Positions 1 to 9,423 of a DNA stretch of 64,000 nt are shown one piece after another. The stretch is from positions 1 through 64,000 of the forward strand of contig NZ_MRBY01000004.1 of the NCBI RefSeq assembly GCF_001904615.1, written 5' to 3'. The translations under genes were made by a program, and so were the position numbers. Numbering within the stretch: position 1 is the first letter of the stretch; each line of letters opens with the position of its first letter. This DNA comes from [Limnothrix rosea] IAM M-220. Its GTDB lineage: Bacteria; Cyanobacteriota; Cyanobacteriia; Cyanobacteriales; MRBY01. The notes beneath the pieces are model-generated. The model saw only the letters and a program-made list of their open reading frames with translations. It did no database searches and had not been told where the DNA came from.

Positions 1-1760
1 TAATTTCTATCAAACCCTCTCCTCCTACTTTTTTCCAGTTTTGTCCTGTACTGAGATTCTGGAGATTCTTGTAATGACTTGGCAGTTGAAGCTTGTGAAT
101 CTTCTTGGAAGGCCTGAACCGCATTATTAATTGTGGAAAAAATATGATCAGCGCCGATTTTGTGGAGCATACCGGAACGTTGGAGCTGGGCGTATAGATC
201 TTGCTTGACTCGCATCATGGCGAAGGTAATATTTTGCGACTCTAATTCGTGGATAAATTCTGCCAACATGTCCGAAGCGGTAATGTCTATTTCGGCGATC
301 GCCTCGGCATTAAGCACAAACCATTTGACAGGCTCTTTTTCTGAATCGATGGCAGCTTTCGCTCGTTGTTTGAAATTTTCGGCATTGGCAAAACATAGGG
401 GCGCATCGTAGCGATATAAAACTAACCCCGGCATTGTGATCGAATGATCCCAATCTTCAATGTCATGCCAGCCAGCTAATCCTTTAATTTTTCCCAGCAC
501 TGCATCGTGGGGACGAGCGACACGACCAAACAACTCCACCACCGACAAAGTAATGGCGATCGCAATACCGACCAACAAATCAGTGACTAACACACTAATC
601 ATTGTGATAACAGCTAATGCAAATTCGGAGTTGCGGAATCGTTGCAGTCGTTTAAACTCATCAATTTCGATTAATCTTGTGGCTGCAAAAATCACTAATG
701 TGCCCAATGCGGCAGTGGGAAAAGATGCCAAAACAGGTCTGAGAAAAAGTAACACTAAAACGACCGAAACCATTGCCACCAGAGAAAATAACTGGGTTTT
801 GTTGCCCAGAGCATTACCAATCACTGTGCGGCTACCGCTACTGCTAATCGGAAATCCTTGCATTACGCCTGCGCCCATATTCGAGAAGCCCAAAGCCAAT
901 AATTCTTGGTTGGCATCGATGGTGTAATTGTTGCGCGCCGCAAAAGCACGAGCCGTTAGGACATTATCCGAATAGCCCACCACCGCAATGCCGACCGATG
1001 CTGAGATTAGAGCCAAAAGTTGACCATTGGCAAAATCCGGTAAACGCGGCACTGGTAAACTGCTAGGGATTTCTCCGACAACAGCGATCCCCAACTGGTC
1101 AAGCTGAAAGATTTTTACCGCAGCGGTTGCTGCCAAAACAGCAATTAGAGGCCCCGGCGCATTGGGAAAGCGGGATTGAATGGCGAAGAGAAAGATTAAA
1201 AGAACAATTGATAAGACAAGGGTCGGAACGTGAGCTTGGGGTAATTGCGTTAAAAAGCCTTGGATTTCGCCGGGAATTGTTTCGGCATCGATGGATAAGC
1301 CTGCAACTTTCCCCAACTGACCTGAAATCATGATTACAGCGACTCCCGCCATGTAGCCAATCAAGATGGGTTTCGAGAGCAAATTGGCGAGGAAGCCTAA
1401 CCGCAAAAAGTAGCCCACGACGTAAACGCCCCCGACAATGACAGCGAGCAATCCGGCTAATGTCCCATAATCACTGCCGTCCGCAGCAGCAAGGGGGGCG
1501 ATCGCCACTGCGGTCATCACGGCTGTTGTCGATTCGGGGCCAACGGACAATTGGGGGGACGATCCGAGAAATGTGTAGATCACCATGGCTGGCAAAATTG
1601 CCCATAGACCAGCTACTGGGCGCACCCCGGCTAATTCGCCATAGGCCATACATTGGGGAATGAGATAGGCGGCAACTGTTAAGCCTGCGAGAACATCTCC
1701 CCGTAACCAAGATTTTTGGTAGGACAGTAATCGTTTTAATCCTAATGGCGCTGCAAACAT
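1..1760 (-). CDS. SulP family anion transporter with STAS domain (3' end cut by window edge)
   Basis: Inner-membrane SulP/SLC26 transporter, probably for sulfate or bicarbonate. The first 586 codons are present with no stop before the edge. Around residues 31-50 the SulP signature AYLIPQCMAYGELAG is visible, followed by many hydrophobic spans. A cytoplasmic STAS domain begins near residue 440 (GLVLYRYDAPLCFANAENF). The ATG at 1760 is the first in-frame start next to the hydrophobic core; no clear Shine-Dalgarno sequence precedes it. BicA-type Na+/bicarbonate transporters and sulfate permeases share this architecture and cannot be told apart by eye. The last visible codons are basic and low in complexity, so the true stop is probably just outside the window. 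Confidence 0.9.
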   Translation of the reverse strand, partial: MFAAPLGLKRLLSYQKSWLRGDVLAGLTVAAYLIPQCMAYGELAGVRPVAGLWAILPAMVIYTFLGSSPQLSVGPESTTAVMTAVAIAPLAAADGSDYGTLAGLLAVIVGGVYVVGYFLRLGFLANLLSKPILIGYMAGVAVIMISGQLGKVAGLSIDAETIPGEIQGFLTQLPQAHVPTLVLSIVLLIFLFAIQSRFPNAPGPLIAVLAATAAVKIFQLDQLGIAVVGEIPSSLPVPRLPDFANGQLLALISASVGIAVVGYSDNVLTARAFAARNNYTIDANQELLALGFSNMGAGVMQGFPISSSGSRTVIGNALGNKTQLFSLVAMVSVVLVLLFLRPVLASFPTAALGTLVIFAATRLIEIDEFKRLQRFRNSEFALAVITMISVLVTDLLVGIAIAITLSVVELFGRVARPHDAVLGKIKGLAGWHDIEDWDHSITMPGLVLYRYDAPLCFANAENFKQRAKAAIDSEKEPVKWFVLNAEAIAEIDITASDMLAEFIHELESQNITFAMMRVKQDLYAQLQRSGMLHKIGADHIFSTINNAVQAFQEDSQASTAKSLQESPESQYRTKLEKSRRRGFDRN

Positions 1761-2039
1761 CGACGTTAAGAGAACTTTGTGGTTGTTTCTTATCGTAGCG
1801 TTCCGGCTTGTAAAACTTCTCTAACTTCCTACCCATAAGGCGATCGCCCACTGGGAATTTATTTAGGTCATGGCGAGAAGATGAGCTGGCAGTAATGGAC
1901 GGCGATCGCCGTATTTTCTAATATCAATATTTTTCCGTAAAATGTATCAGCGCGGCTAACCTATCATCGATATTTATCGCAAAATAAAAGGACGCGTTGC
2001 ATGCCATGAACGCGCCCTACAGATTACTGGCTAGCAGCT

Positions 2040-2315
2040 TTAGCCCAACTCCAATGAACCACTTGCTGCATCATTGTCAAACCATTTTATTTCCATCTCC
2101 AAGCTATGTTGAAGACCTTTAGTTTTCTTCTCTTCGTCCTCAACTTGAATCTCCAAAATTAGATTTTCTGGGATTTGTAATGTAAGTTCTTCTGTTCCCT
2201 GTCGCAAGATAACTTCACCTTGCGCAATTTTTTCGGCAATTTGGCGTAAAAAGTTACTGACTTCAGTGCGTGTTTTCGCTTCTTTGGTCTTAAACAGTCT
2301 GGTTTCCCGTCCCAT
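2040..2315 (-). CDS. Small amphi-Trp domain protein
   Basis: A 91-residue soluble protein matching the amphi-Trp domain family: an N-terminal helix rich in K/E (TEVSNFLRQIAEKIAQGEV), a beta strand with QGTEELTLQIPENL, and the family's closing strand with a conserved Trp (SLEMEIKWFDND). The family's biochemical role is unknown. The start at 2315 has a strong Shine-Dalgarno (GGGAGG) at the right distance. It stands alone between the SulP gene and a TspO-like gene. The family assignment is by motif recognition. Confidence 0.75.
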   Translation of the reverse strand: MGRETRLFKTKEAKTRTEVSNFLRQIAEKIAQGEVILRQGTEELTLQIPENLILEIQVEDEEKKTKGLQHSLEMEIKWFDNDAASGSLELG

Positions 2316-2719
2316 GCCAGCCTCCCTGATTTGATCAGCAACGACTTTGTTACCATTCTATCAAATATTTTTTGCATCGAATATTGCTCGCTTCGTCAAA
2401 GTAATCATTCCGAGTGAGTGTTGTGCAATGTGTAAAATACAAAACAAAAAAAGCGCATTATATTTTATTAATCGACCCGAAAAGAGCGGCGATCGCCTCC
2501 AGAAATTCATACAATAATTAGCCAAGAAATAATAGTGTCACGATGCAAACAGTTGGGGTTAATTAAGCTGTTATGACCATTGCAACAGCAGAAAAAAGAT
2601 TTTGTTTAAGGCGATCGCCCTTTTGGGAGTTGTATCTTTGCGGGGGAAATCGATAGGATCAAGTTATTAATTTCAGCTCAAAAAATATTTGTAATTTAGC
2701 GAGGACTACATTTTCCAAC
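2316..2719. other. Intergenic spacer with HIP1 sites
   Basis: About 400 bases between divergently transcribed genes. It holds HIP1 octamers near 2490 and 2611 and AT-rich stretches that could carry both promoters. No ORF with a plausible ribosome binding site, no RNA gene and no clear repeat was seen. Confidence 0.6.
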
Positions 2720-3511
2720 ATGACTTTAGAGCGCGATATTCAACGCCAAGTAATTAATCTTGTTGCAATTATTGCGGCTTTTATTACCAATGTCCTCGCC
2801 AATATCAAACCTTTAGACGGTTTAACGATCGCCGAAATTTCTGACCAATATTTTGAGCCAGTGCTGATTTTGCCCGCAGGTTACGCCTTTTCGATTTGGG
2901 GATTGATTTATGTGGGACTCATTTCGTTGGCTGTGTACCAAGCTTTACCGAGCCAGAAAAATAATCCTCACACGAAACAGCTTGGCTACTGGCTCACCTT
3001 TGCCAGCATCACGCAGATCATTTGGGTCATTTTCTTTCAATATCAATTATTTGCTGTGTCGTTAGTTGTAATCGGTTTAATCGTTGTGTTTCTGGCGAAA
3101 CTTTACCTCACGCTTAACCACGACGGTAAAGCGATTCCACAGAAAATTAGATGGCTGGTGCGCAGACCTATCTCGATTTACTGCGCTTGGGTTACGGTTG
3201 CAACTATCGTGAATGCCGCTTGTCTACTACATTTTCTCAATTGGTCGGGGTGGGGAATTGAGCCGGAAATTTGGGCGGCAATTTTACTGGTCATCGGTAC
3301 GGGATTAGCGGCATTTATTACTTTTAAATATCGGGATATTGTTTTTGGCGGCGTGTTTGTGTGGGCTTGGGTGGCGATCGCCGTAAAACATTCCCAAACA
3401 GAAATTGTGCCCACTGTGGCGATCGCCGGAGCGTTAATCCTCGGAAGTTTATGCGTCGCAACTTTATTTATGCCGCGCCGTACATCTTTATCGCTAGATA
3501 GTGAAAATTGA
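2720..3511 (+). CDS. Tryptophan-rich sensory protein / TspO-MBR-like membrane protein
   Basis: A 263-residue integral membrane protein with about seven hydrophobic spans. The segment PAGYAFSIWGLIYVGLIS near residues 51-70 is the hallmark of the long TspO-like proteins that databases call tryptophan-rich sensory proteins. They are longer than classical TspO (about 160 residues, five helices). TspO proteins bind tetrapyrroles or cholesterol, but ligand and role of this longer subfamily are not established. Tryptophans recur through the helices. The ATG at 2720 begins the first hydrophilic stretch; it stands alone with HIP1 sites near the 3' end. Confidence 0.75.
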   Translation: MTLERDIQRQVINLVAIIAAFITNVLANIKPLDGLTIAEISDQYFEPVLILPAGYAFSIWGLIYVGLISLAVYQALPSQKNNPHTKQLGYWLTFASITQIIWVIFFQYQLFAVSLVVIGLIVVFLAKLYLTLNHDGKAIPQKIRWLVRRPISIYCAWVTVATIVNAACLLHFLNWSGWGIEPEIWAAILLVIGTGLAAFITFKYRDIVFGGVFVWAWVAIAVKHSQTEIVPTVAIAGALILGSLCVATLFMPRRTSLSLDSEN

Positions 3512-3975
3512 AATTTGATTTACGCCGCCTATGGCATGGTTTTGCTGACTGCCTAGGGTATGTCTCCTATGGCTGCACTCATTTCCTAATTCACTAATTA
3601 ACCTAAGTTCGGTTTAAGCATGGTCTGGAATGACGACGCGGCGAAAAGGAGAGCGAGGGATGGGGCGATTTTTCATTCAAACAATTTTAGATTCTAGGTG
3701 TCAGAAAAAACAGACCTTCGTAGGTTCTCCGTGTCTCCCCCTCTCTGTGTCTCCCCCTCTCCGCATCTCCCCTTCTCCATCTCTCCCTCTCCCAACGTCA
3801 CCGTGTCTTCAAGGCATTTAGATAATTCCTTAACCCGAACTGACGTTAATTAATGATTAATAGAGCGGCATGGCGATCGCCGGCGCTGTCGCTTTACCTA
3901 TGACCAGCACCATATAGCACCCACTCCCCAAGCCTGAGCCGTTTAGGTCAATGGACTATAAGAAAATGTAGGTAG
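3512..3975. other. Intergenic spacer with CT-rich low-complexity repeat
   Basis: A 460-base spacer between convergent genes. Its central part is the CT-rich repeat listed separately, followed by a HIP1 site near 3873. The open frame running through the repeat codes for low-complexity Ser/Pro sequence and is not regarded as a gene. Confidence 0.6.
3728..3806. repeat. CT-rich spacer repeat (degenerate gtgtctcccc units)
   Basis: Tandem degenerate units of 8-16 bases built on TGTCTCCCC/CTCTCC, strongly biased to pyrimidines on this strand. Similar material lies in the spacers near 7565-7600 and 39957-40020. Such tracts are commonly seen in cyanobacterial spacers; no function is evident. Confidence 0.7.
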
Positions 3976-5724
3976 TTAGAAAGTGTAGGTGGTGCGTAGG
4001 GTGAAGACACTAGTCGTATCGTTATCAGCATCCCCTTCCGGATTGAAAATAACAAAAGCGCCGGGGGTAATACTAATATGATCATTAATTTGATACCGAT
4101 AAAAAGCTTCCAGATGATATGGCGTTTGGCGATCGCCAATATTCGCCGGACTTAAACTCGCCCCATTACCCGCAGCGACCCGATGGAGGGGCTGACCAAA
4201 CAAAATCCCCGCCGAATTCCCCTTTGCCAGCGCATCAGGAAAATATAGACCCGCCATCCAGCTCGTTAAATTTGTATAGGCCGAACCACCACCAGCTTGA
4301 TCCGCCATAATGTATGCCCCATAGCCCGTCAAATTCACACGAGGACTAACGCGCCAATTGACCGTCGCTCCAAAGGAATTAAACCGGATTGGAGTCGTGA
4401 GCGGTAAATCCCCAAAAACACCCGTTGCTCCCGTTGAGCCTGAAGTGCCCGTGAGTCCAGTTCCATCAATATTAATTTGGTGATAACTGTAGGCATAGTT
4501 CAAGCCCAAGTCGAGTTTGTCACTCGGACGAATGGTTAATTGGGTAGCAGCAATAAAACTGCCATTAAATAAGCCTGCCCCCAAAGGTGTACCCGGAAAT
4601 CCTTCATTTCCCGGTATGGCCGCATTCACAGAACCATAGAGTGCCCGTAAATCGATCACATCATTAGGCTGATAGATAAAACCGCCAGCTGAAGCCAATC
4701 CCGTACCACTAGTTCCCCCGGACATCCGTAGGACTGGGTTTAAAGTCGCAAAGCGTGAGATTGCTCCCTGACCTTCACTAGCAAAGGGAATAATCGTGGG
4801 AAACGCATCGGTCACTTCCGCCTTGGGGCCAATAAAAGCAGTTAATTTATCACTCACTGGCGTGACATAGAGCAGTTTATAAAGACAAAGACTATTATTG
4901 CCGCAACTGGTTTGGAGATTTTGTGGATTAAAGCCCGCAAATTGTGGCTCCCAACTGAGGCTGGTCATCCCTTCTCCTAGGAGGGATGCGTCGTTGGGGA
5001 AGAGGGTTTCTGCGACGCTCCCTGTGCCTGTAATCGAGCTGCCAGCGCTGAAATTATAGGCTTGTAAGCCAGTGATTAATGCGTCTTTTCCGGTGAAGCT
5101 AGTGGTCAAATTTAATCGGAGACGATTGTTGAATGTCACTTGTGCATCATCACTATTGGGCTCGCCGCCCGTTGCACCGCTCACTGAAAAGATGGCTTCA
5201 CCGCCCAGTTTTGTGGTGGTGGAGAATTGGTTGTCTTCTAATACTGTGGTGCGGGTTTCTAGATCATCGACCCTTGCATTTAGGGTGGCTAGTTCTGTTT
5301 CAAACTCGGTGATTAGTCGTCGGAGGGTATTAATGTCATTTATGCCCAGCTCAGAACCTCCTGCGAATGTTTGCCGCTCTATGGCATTCAGGCAAGCATT
5401 TAATCCTGCGGCAAATTCCCAACGGGTCAGGGGGCGATCGCCACGAAACGTCTGATCTGGATAACCCGCAATACAACCATAGCGTTCCACCAAACTCTGT
5501 AACGCCCCAAACGCCCAATCACTTGGTCTAACATCTCGTAAGCTCGACACTGAATTGACCTGCGCCATCTCCATGGTTGGGTTAGCATCTTCCGGAGCCA
5601 GGTTCTGGGAGAGGGGCAAGCGGGTAAGGGCTGCTTCCTGTGCTTGCACTGGCATACCAACGTTGACAATACTACCGCCGAGAGTCAATCCTGCTAGCCA
5701 AATTAGTTGTGACTGTTTGATCAT
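3976..5724 (-). CDS. SLH-domain OprB-type outer membrane porin (iron uptake porin class)
   Basis: A 582-residue major outer membrane protein of the cyanobacterial SomA/SomB type. It has a signal peptide in roughly residues 1-28, one S-layer homology domain at about 60-120 (DVRPSDWAFGALQSL, GYPDQTFRG, LTRWEFAAGLN) that binds pyruvylated peptidoglycan-linked polymer, a short coiled coil near 135-165, then an OprB-type beta barrel ending in Phe (TTYTF), the usual signal for BAM insertion. Members have been linked to inorganic ion and iron passage. Two Cys in a barrel loop (SCGNNSLC) could form a disulfide. A tiny membrane peptide gene lies just upstream on the same strand. Confidence 0.9.
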   Translation of the reverse strand: MIKQSQLIWLAGLTLGGSIVNVGMPVQAQEAALTRLPLSQNLAPEDANPTMEMAQVNSVSSLRDVRPSDWAFGALQSLVERYGCIAGYPDQTFRGDRPLTRWEFAAGLNACLNAIERQTFAGGSELGINDINTLRRLITEFETELATLNARVDDLETRTTVLEDNQFSTTTKLGGEAIFSVSGATGGEPNSDDAQVTFNNRLRLNLTTSFTGKDALITGLQAYNFSAGSSITGTGSVAETLFPNDASLLGEGMTSLSWEPQFAGFNPQNLQTSCGNNSLCLYKLLYVTPVSDKLTAFIGPKAEVTDAFPTIIPFASEGQGAISRFATLNPVLRMSGGTSGTGLASAGGFIYQPNDVIDLRALYGSVNAAIPGNEGFPGTPLGAGLFNGSFIAATQLTIRPSDKLDLGLNYAYSYHQINIDGTGLTGTSGSTGATGVFGDLPLTTPIRFNSFGATVNWRVSPRVNLTGYGAYIMADQAGGGSAYTNLTSWMAGLYFPDALAKGNSAGILFGQPLHRVAAGNGASLSPANIGDRQTPYHLEAFYRYQINDHISITPGAFVIFNPEGDADNDTTSVFTLRTTYTF

Positions 5725-5756
5725 TGCGAATTTCTATCCTCAAGTTTATGGTCGAT

Positions 5757-5885
5757 TTACTGGCGATCGCCGACGGTGGATTCAGCCTCATCAGGCTGTT
5801 CTGGCAAAAATATTGACTTCAGACAATAGAGCAAAATTAACAATACGAAATCTGCCGTGATCAAAAAAGCAATCTGGTTTTGCAT
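5757..5885 (-). CDS. 42-residue single-span membrane peptide (unlisted small gene)
   Basis: ATG at 5885 preceded by a strong Shine-Dalgarno (GGGAGGAAG) eight or so bases upstream; stop TAA at 5757-5759. The product begins MQNQIAFLITADFVLLILLY, a clear membrane span, and ends with an acidic hydrophilic tail (PEQPDEAESTVGDRQ). It lies 32 bases upstream of the porin start on the same strand, so the two could be cotranscribed. Size and layout recall small membrane subunits or stress peptides, but I do not recognise a family. HIP1 sits inside its last codons. Confidence 0.55.
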   Translation of the reverse strand: MQNQIAFLITADFVLLILLYCLKSIFLPEQPDEAESTVGDRQ

Positions 5886-6235
5886 TGTTTCTTCCTCCCA
5901 AGAAAAGATGAAGCCAAACCCATGGGCTTGGCGCATCGTTGTTCTATATGCCCAAGAACATAGCTTTTTGCCTATGCTTTGTGAGTTGAATATACGATTT
6001 TCACTATGGGCATGTAAACACTTTTTCGTTCGGTATTCCTAGTTAGATGTATAAGCTGCTTTTATATTTTGTGAGACAAATAATTTACCACGCTGATAGA
6101 AAATGACCTTGAAGACTCCGGAATTCCCGATAAAATCTTTGGCTCTCATGGTTGTGCCTCCATGTTTTCTGCTCTCCTTGTTCCCTCAGTTGCGGAATGA
6201 CCCATGTAATCTTTAGGTCGAATGGAGGTGAAAAA
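5886..6235. other. Intergenic spacer between divergent small gene and permease
   Basis: About 350 bases, AT-rich, with several short inverted segments (for example CATAG near 5960 with CCTATG a few bases later). It should carry the promoters for the small peptide/porin on the left and the permease on the right. No ORF with a credible start was seen. Confidence 0.5.
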
Positions 6236-6274
6236 ATGCCCTCCGAGTTTATGGGTCAAAGTAACCAGAATTAG
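6236..6274 (+). promoter_or_regulatory. Possible 12-codon leader peptide upstream of the permease
   Basis: ATG at 6236 follows a near-perfect Shine-Dalgarno (GGAGGTG, 6224-6230) with a six-base spacer. It reads MPSEFMGQSNQN and stops at 6272-6274, 69 bases before the permease start. The permease itself has no such strong site. This arrangement suits a translated leader that couples or attenuates the downstream gene, but chance is not excluded. Confidence 0.35.
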
Positions 6275-6343
6275 CGGTATTGCATGGTATAAGATGGGTC
6301 AGTCTTGGGGTTCTCCCTTTTCGTACCTTCATTTCGAGCACCT

Positions 6344-7444
6344 ATGGTCGGCTATCTCGTTTATCTCACTATCTCCGCAGCAACCTATGCGATTTTTTGT
6401 CTAGGTCTAAATCTTCAATGGGGCTTTACGGGACTCATCAATTTTGGTCACGTCGCGTTTATGACTATCGGTGCTTACGCCACTGTGTTGCTCGCGTCCC
6501 AAGGAATACCCCTAATCGTTGCACTACTTATCGGGATGGCGATCGCCGCGTTATTAGGTCTAATTATTGGTCTATCGACCTTGCGATTGCGGGAAGATTA
6601 TCTCTCGATTGTGACCATCGGCTTTTCGGAATTAATTCGTCTAGTTGCCCTGAACGAAGAATGGTTAACCCGTGGTGCTTTCGGTGTCCAGGGTTATCCG
6701 TTGCCATTGGGAGAATTTCGCCCGAACCAAGTCGGTAGGCTCTCGCTAATTTTCTGGCTGACGCTTGTCGCAATTTTTGCGGGTTGGCAACTGTGGCGCG
6801 GTATTCGCTGGCGTTGGAAAAAACAAAGAAAGCAAGGTGGCTCTGGTTTAGATGCGACCGTTTGGGGTGTGATTGGCGGCGGTATTATTCTCAGCTTGTT
6901 TATCAATGGTTGCGTTGCCCTACAAAATTACAACTACAAAGCCGGCTTAATGCTTCTGTCGGTGGTGGCATTGGCGTTAGTTTACGCAGGTTTAGAATAT
7001 CTCGTGCATTCCCCTTGGGGTCGTGTCCTGAAGGCGATTCGGGAAGATGAAGAAATTCCCCGTGCCCTCGGCAAAAATGTTTTTTGGTATAAGCTGCAAT
7101 CCTTTATGCTCGGTGGGGCGATCGCCGGGATGGCAGGCTCATTTTACGCATGGCAACTGACCAATGTTTACCCCTCTAGTTTTGAGCCACTGGTCACCTT
7201 TAACGCTTGGACAATCGTGGTTTTAGGCGGCGCTGGCACCAACCCCGGCACATTGATCGGCTCCCTCATTTTCTTTGCCTACGACTCCGTCACTCGCTTT
7301 GTTTTACCCCAACTGGATCTTGTGGATGATGCCCGCTTAGGAGCATTACGAATTATGGTGATCGGCTTGATTTTGATGGTGCTAATGGTGTGGCGACCCC
7401 AAGGACTGCTCGGCAATAAGGACGAATTGACCCTAGGTAAGTAA
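6344..7444 (+). CDS. natD: Branched-chain/neutral amino acid ABC transporter permease (LivM/NatD type)
   Basis: A 366-residue membrane permease of the LivM family. The signature LNLQWGFTGLINFGHVAFM lies near residues 20-40, and the cytoplasmic coupling region contains SPWGRVLKAIREDEEIPRAL. The C-terminal half has VLGGAGTNPGTLIGS. Cyanobacterial NatD is the membrane component of the N-I neutral amino acid transporter, whose genes are often scattered; none of the partners (natA, natB, natC, natE) is in this window. I chose ATG 6344 over a TTG 39 bases upstream because it starts the first membrane span. UrtC (urea) is a related alternative but fits the signature less well. Confidence 0.85.
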   Translation: MVGYLVYLTISAATYAIFCLGLNLQWGFTGLINFGHVAFMTIGAYATVLLASQGIPLIVALLIGMAIAALLGLIIGLSTLRLREDYLSIVTIGFSELIRLVALNEEWLTRGAFGVQGYPLPLGEFRPNQVGRLSLIFWLTLVAIFAGWQLWRGIRWRWKKQRKQGGSGLDATVWGVIGGGIILSLFINGCVALQNYNYKAGLMLLSVVALALVYAGLEYLVHSPWGRVLKAIREDEEIPRALGKNVFWYKLQSFMLGGAIAGMAGSFYAWQLTNVYPSSFEPLVTFNAWTIVVLGGAGTNPGTLIGSLIFFAYDSVTRFVLPQLDLVDDARLGALRIMVIGLILMVLMVWRPQGLLGNKDELTLGK

Positions 7445-7625
7445 ATGATGGCAATTTAGGTTGACGGTTTAATGAGCTTCTGGGGAAAAGAAGGCTCGAA
7501 GACAAGGGTATGCGGCAATATAGCTATTTTTCTCCCCCAGTTTTCTCGAAATTTGTGAGCTGAAGAAATTTCCCCCTCTCCTTCTCTCCCCTTCGCCGTA
7601 TCACCATTGCAAGATCTGCGTGGAT

Positions 7626-9350
7626 TTAACGGTGATGTTCGATGGCCGTAATACCGCTGTTTTCTAAGACCTGACCATGAGCAACGGTGGCATAGATGAG
7701 ATGGCGATCGCCACACTGCATTTGTTGTTGGACAGTGCATTCGAGATAAGACAAAGCCTCCTGTAGAATCAAGCAACCATTATTGCCGACGGTCGTCGAT
7801 AGCTCCTCAAAAGGATTTTCGCCGATGATACTGTGGTGGAAAAAATAACGGCGCACATTACGACCTTCCTTGAGGATATTTAAGGTAAATTGATCCCCTT
7901 GGTGCATCATGAGATCAGCATTTTGGCCAGCACTGACAGCAATGACTAATCCCGGTGGATTAAAACTAGCTTGGGTCACCGAAGAGGACAGTACACCTTT
8001 ATGGGTATCACCATCGCGAGTGGTGACAACGCAGAGAGAACCCACAATCCTGTCAACGGCTTGGGTTGTGCGATCGCCCTTGGTTTTTGTCCGGTTCAGA
8101 CCGGGAGATCGCAGTTTTTTATTAGCTTTGAGAGTTTTTGCAAACTTACTTGCAGACTCTTGGCAAGATTCTAGCACTGCCGCATCGGGGGTGAATTTTA
8201 CCCGAATCGCATCAAAACCAAAGCGATAATTCGCATCGCGTAGTTTATTTTCTAAAAAGCCAATCGCCTCACCACTCCAGCCATAGGAGCCGAAAACCCC
8301 CGCTAATTTCGTCGGTGTCGCAGTGGACAGGATTATACCTAAAGCAGTTTGGATCTGGGTGGGAGCATGACCCGCTAGGGTGGGAGAGCCGATCAAAAAG
8401 CCATCACAAGCTTCGATCGCCTCGGTAATTTCCGCGGGTTCGGCAGTTTCACAATTAATAGTATTAACCTGTAGACCCTCGTCGATGAGACCCTGGGCGA
8501 TCGCCCGGGCAAGCACAGCCGTATTCCCATAGGCGGAAGCATAGAGTAAAGCGACGGTTAATTCCTTCGATTTTTGACGTTGACACCACTGGTGATAGTC
8601 GTACACAAAACGGCTCAAACTATAGCGCACTAAAGGGCCATGGCCGGGGGCGTAGATCTGAGCCGGAAATTTTTCGAGTTTTTCTAGAGCCTTCTCGACA
8701 GACTTACTCTGGGGAGCATGGAGACAGTCAAAATAATAGCGGCGATCGCCATCGAGCTCCTTCCAAGCCTCATCAAAAACAGCATCACTACACACATGGA
8801 CACCAAACAACTTATCCGTATATAAAATCTGCGTTGTCGGATCAAAGGTGCAAAGACCGTCAATCCAGCGGGGTGTCGGTACTGTCGTTAAAACAAGGGG
8901 GTGACCATGGTGAATTTCTAAAGTGGATTCCCCCCGGACAACCTGGACGCGATCAGTCCACTGGGGAAACGCCATCCGAAAAATATTGGCACCGAGGTGA
9001 GAACAGACAACCGTTGCCTGGGGAGCCTTTTGTAATAAAGCTTCTAAGGTCACCATGCGGTTGGCATTGATATGACTGAGGATCACATACTCTAACGTCG
9101 TTAGGTCAAAGTGCTCTGCCAAAGCCGAGAGATAGATATCAGTAAAAGATTCCCCCGGCGGATCAATTAATGTGGGGCGATCGCCGCGAATTAAAAAAGA
9201 ATTAGCCGTTGTCCCCTGCTGGCGAGCATATTCAATTTCAAACTTGAGCCGATCCCAAGTCCGCGATCGCAACATCAACGTATTCGGTGCAATTTCCACC
9301 ACCTGAACATCCTTCGGGCGAGTCGGGTTGAGAGTTGTGGTAACGGACAT
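7626..9350 (-). CDS. flv2: Flavodiiron protein Flv2 (subunit with non-canonical metal ligands)
   Basis: A 574-residue A-type flavoprotein with the cyanobacterial three-part layout: metallo-beta-lactamase-like domain (about 1-250), flavodoxin domain with FMN (about 265-405), and C-terminal flavin reductase domain (about 430-574). The usual diiron ligands are mostly replaced: H93, N95, N97, R98 where the partner has H-E-D-H, then R161 for His and K180 for Asp. That pattern marks the Flv1/Flv2 class, which acts as heterodimer with a canonical partner. Third gene of the flv4-2 operon, which in Synechocystis protects photosystem II at low CO2. HIP1 sites are frequent in the gene. Confidence 0.92.
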   Translation of the reverse strand: MSVTTTLNPTRPKDVQVVEIAPNTLMLRSRTWDRLKFEIEYARQQGTTANSFLIRGDRPTLIDPPGESFTDIYLSALAEHFDLTTLEYVILSHINANRMVTLEALLQKAPQATVVCSHLGANIFRMAFPQWTDRVQVVRGESTLEIHHGHPLVLTTVPTPRWIDGLCTFDPTTQILYTDKLFGVHVCSDAVFDEAWKELDGDRRYYFDCLHAPQSKSVEKALEKLEKFPAQIYAPGHGPLVRYSLSRFVYDYHQWCQRQKSKELTVALLYASAYGNTAVLARAIAQGLIDEGLQVNTINCETAEPAEITEAIEACDGFLIGSPTLAGHAPTQIQTALGIILSTATPTKLAGVFGSYGWSGEAIGFLENKLRDANYRFGFDAIRVKFTPDAAVLESCQESASKFAKTLKANKKLRSPGLNRTKTKGDRTTQAVDRIVGSLCVVTTRDGDTHKGVLSSSVTQASFNPPGLVIAVSAGQNADLMMHQGDQFTLNILKEGRNVRRYFFHHSIIGENPFEELSTTVGNNGCLILQEALSYLECTVQQQMQCGDRHLIYATVAHGQVLENSGITAIEHHR

Positions 9351-9423
9351 AGGATAACCTCACAAAAATTGGTAATAAGCAAATGAAAATAAGCCAAACT
9401 GGTAACTTGTAACCCCAGCTCAA

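Noticed and set aside
460-927. 155-codon plus-strand frame
   Set aside because: It is antisense to the SulP reading frame, whose motifs are unmistakable.
3630-3821. 63-codon frame through the CT-rich repeat
   Set aside because: Codes for low-complexity sequence produced by the repeat.
6222-6738. Frames overlapping the permease start
   Set aside because: Out of frame with the LivM/NatD signature; shadows of the permease gene.
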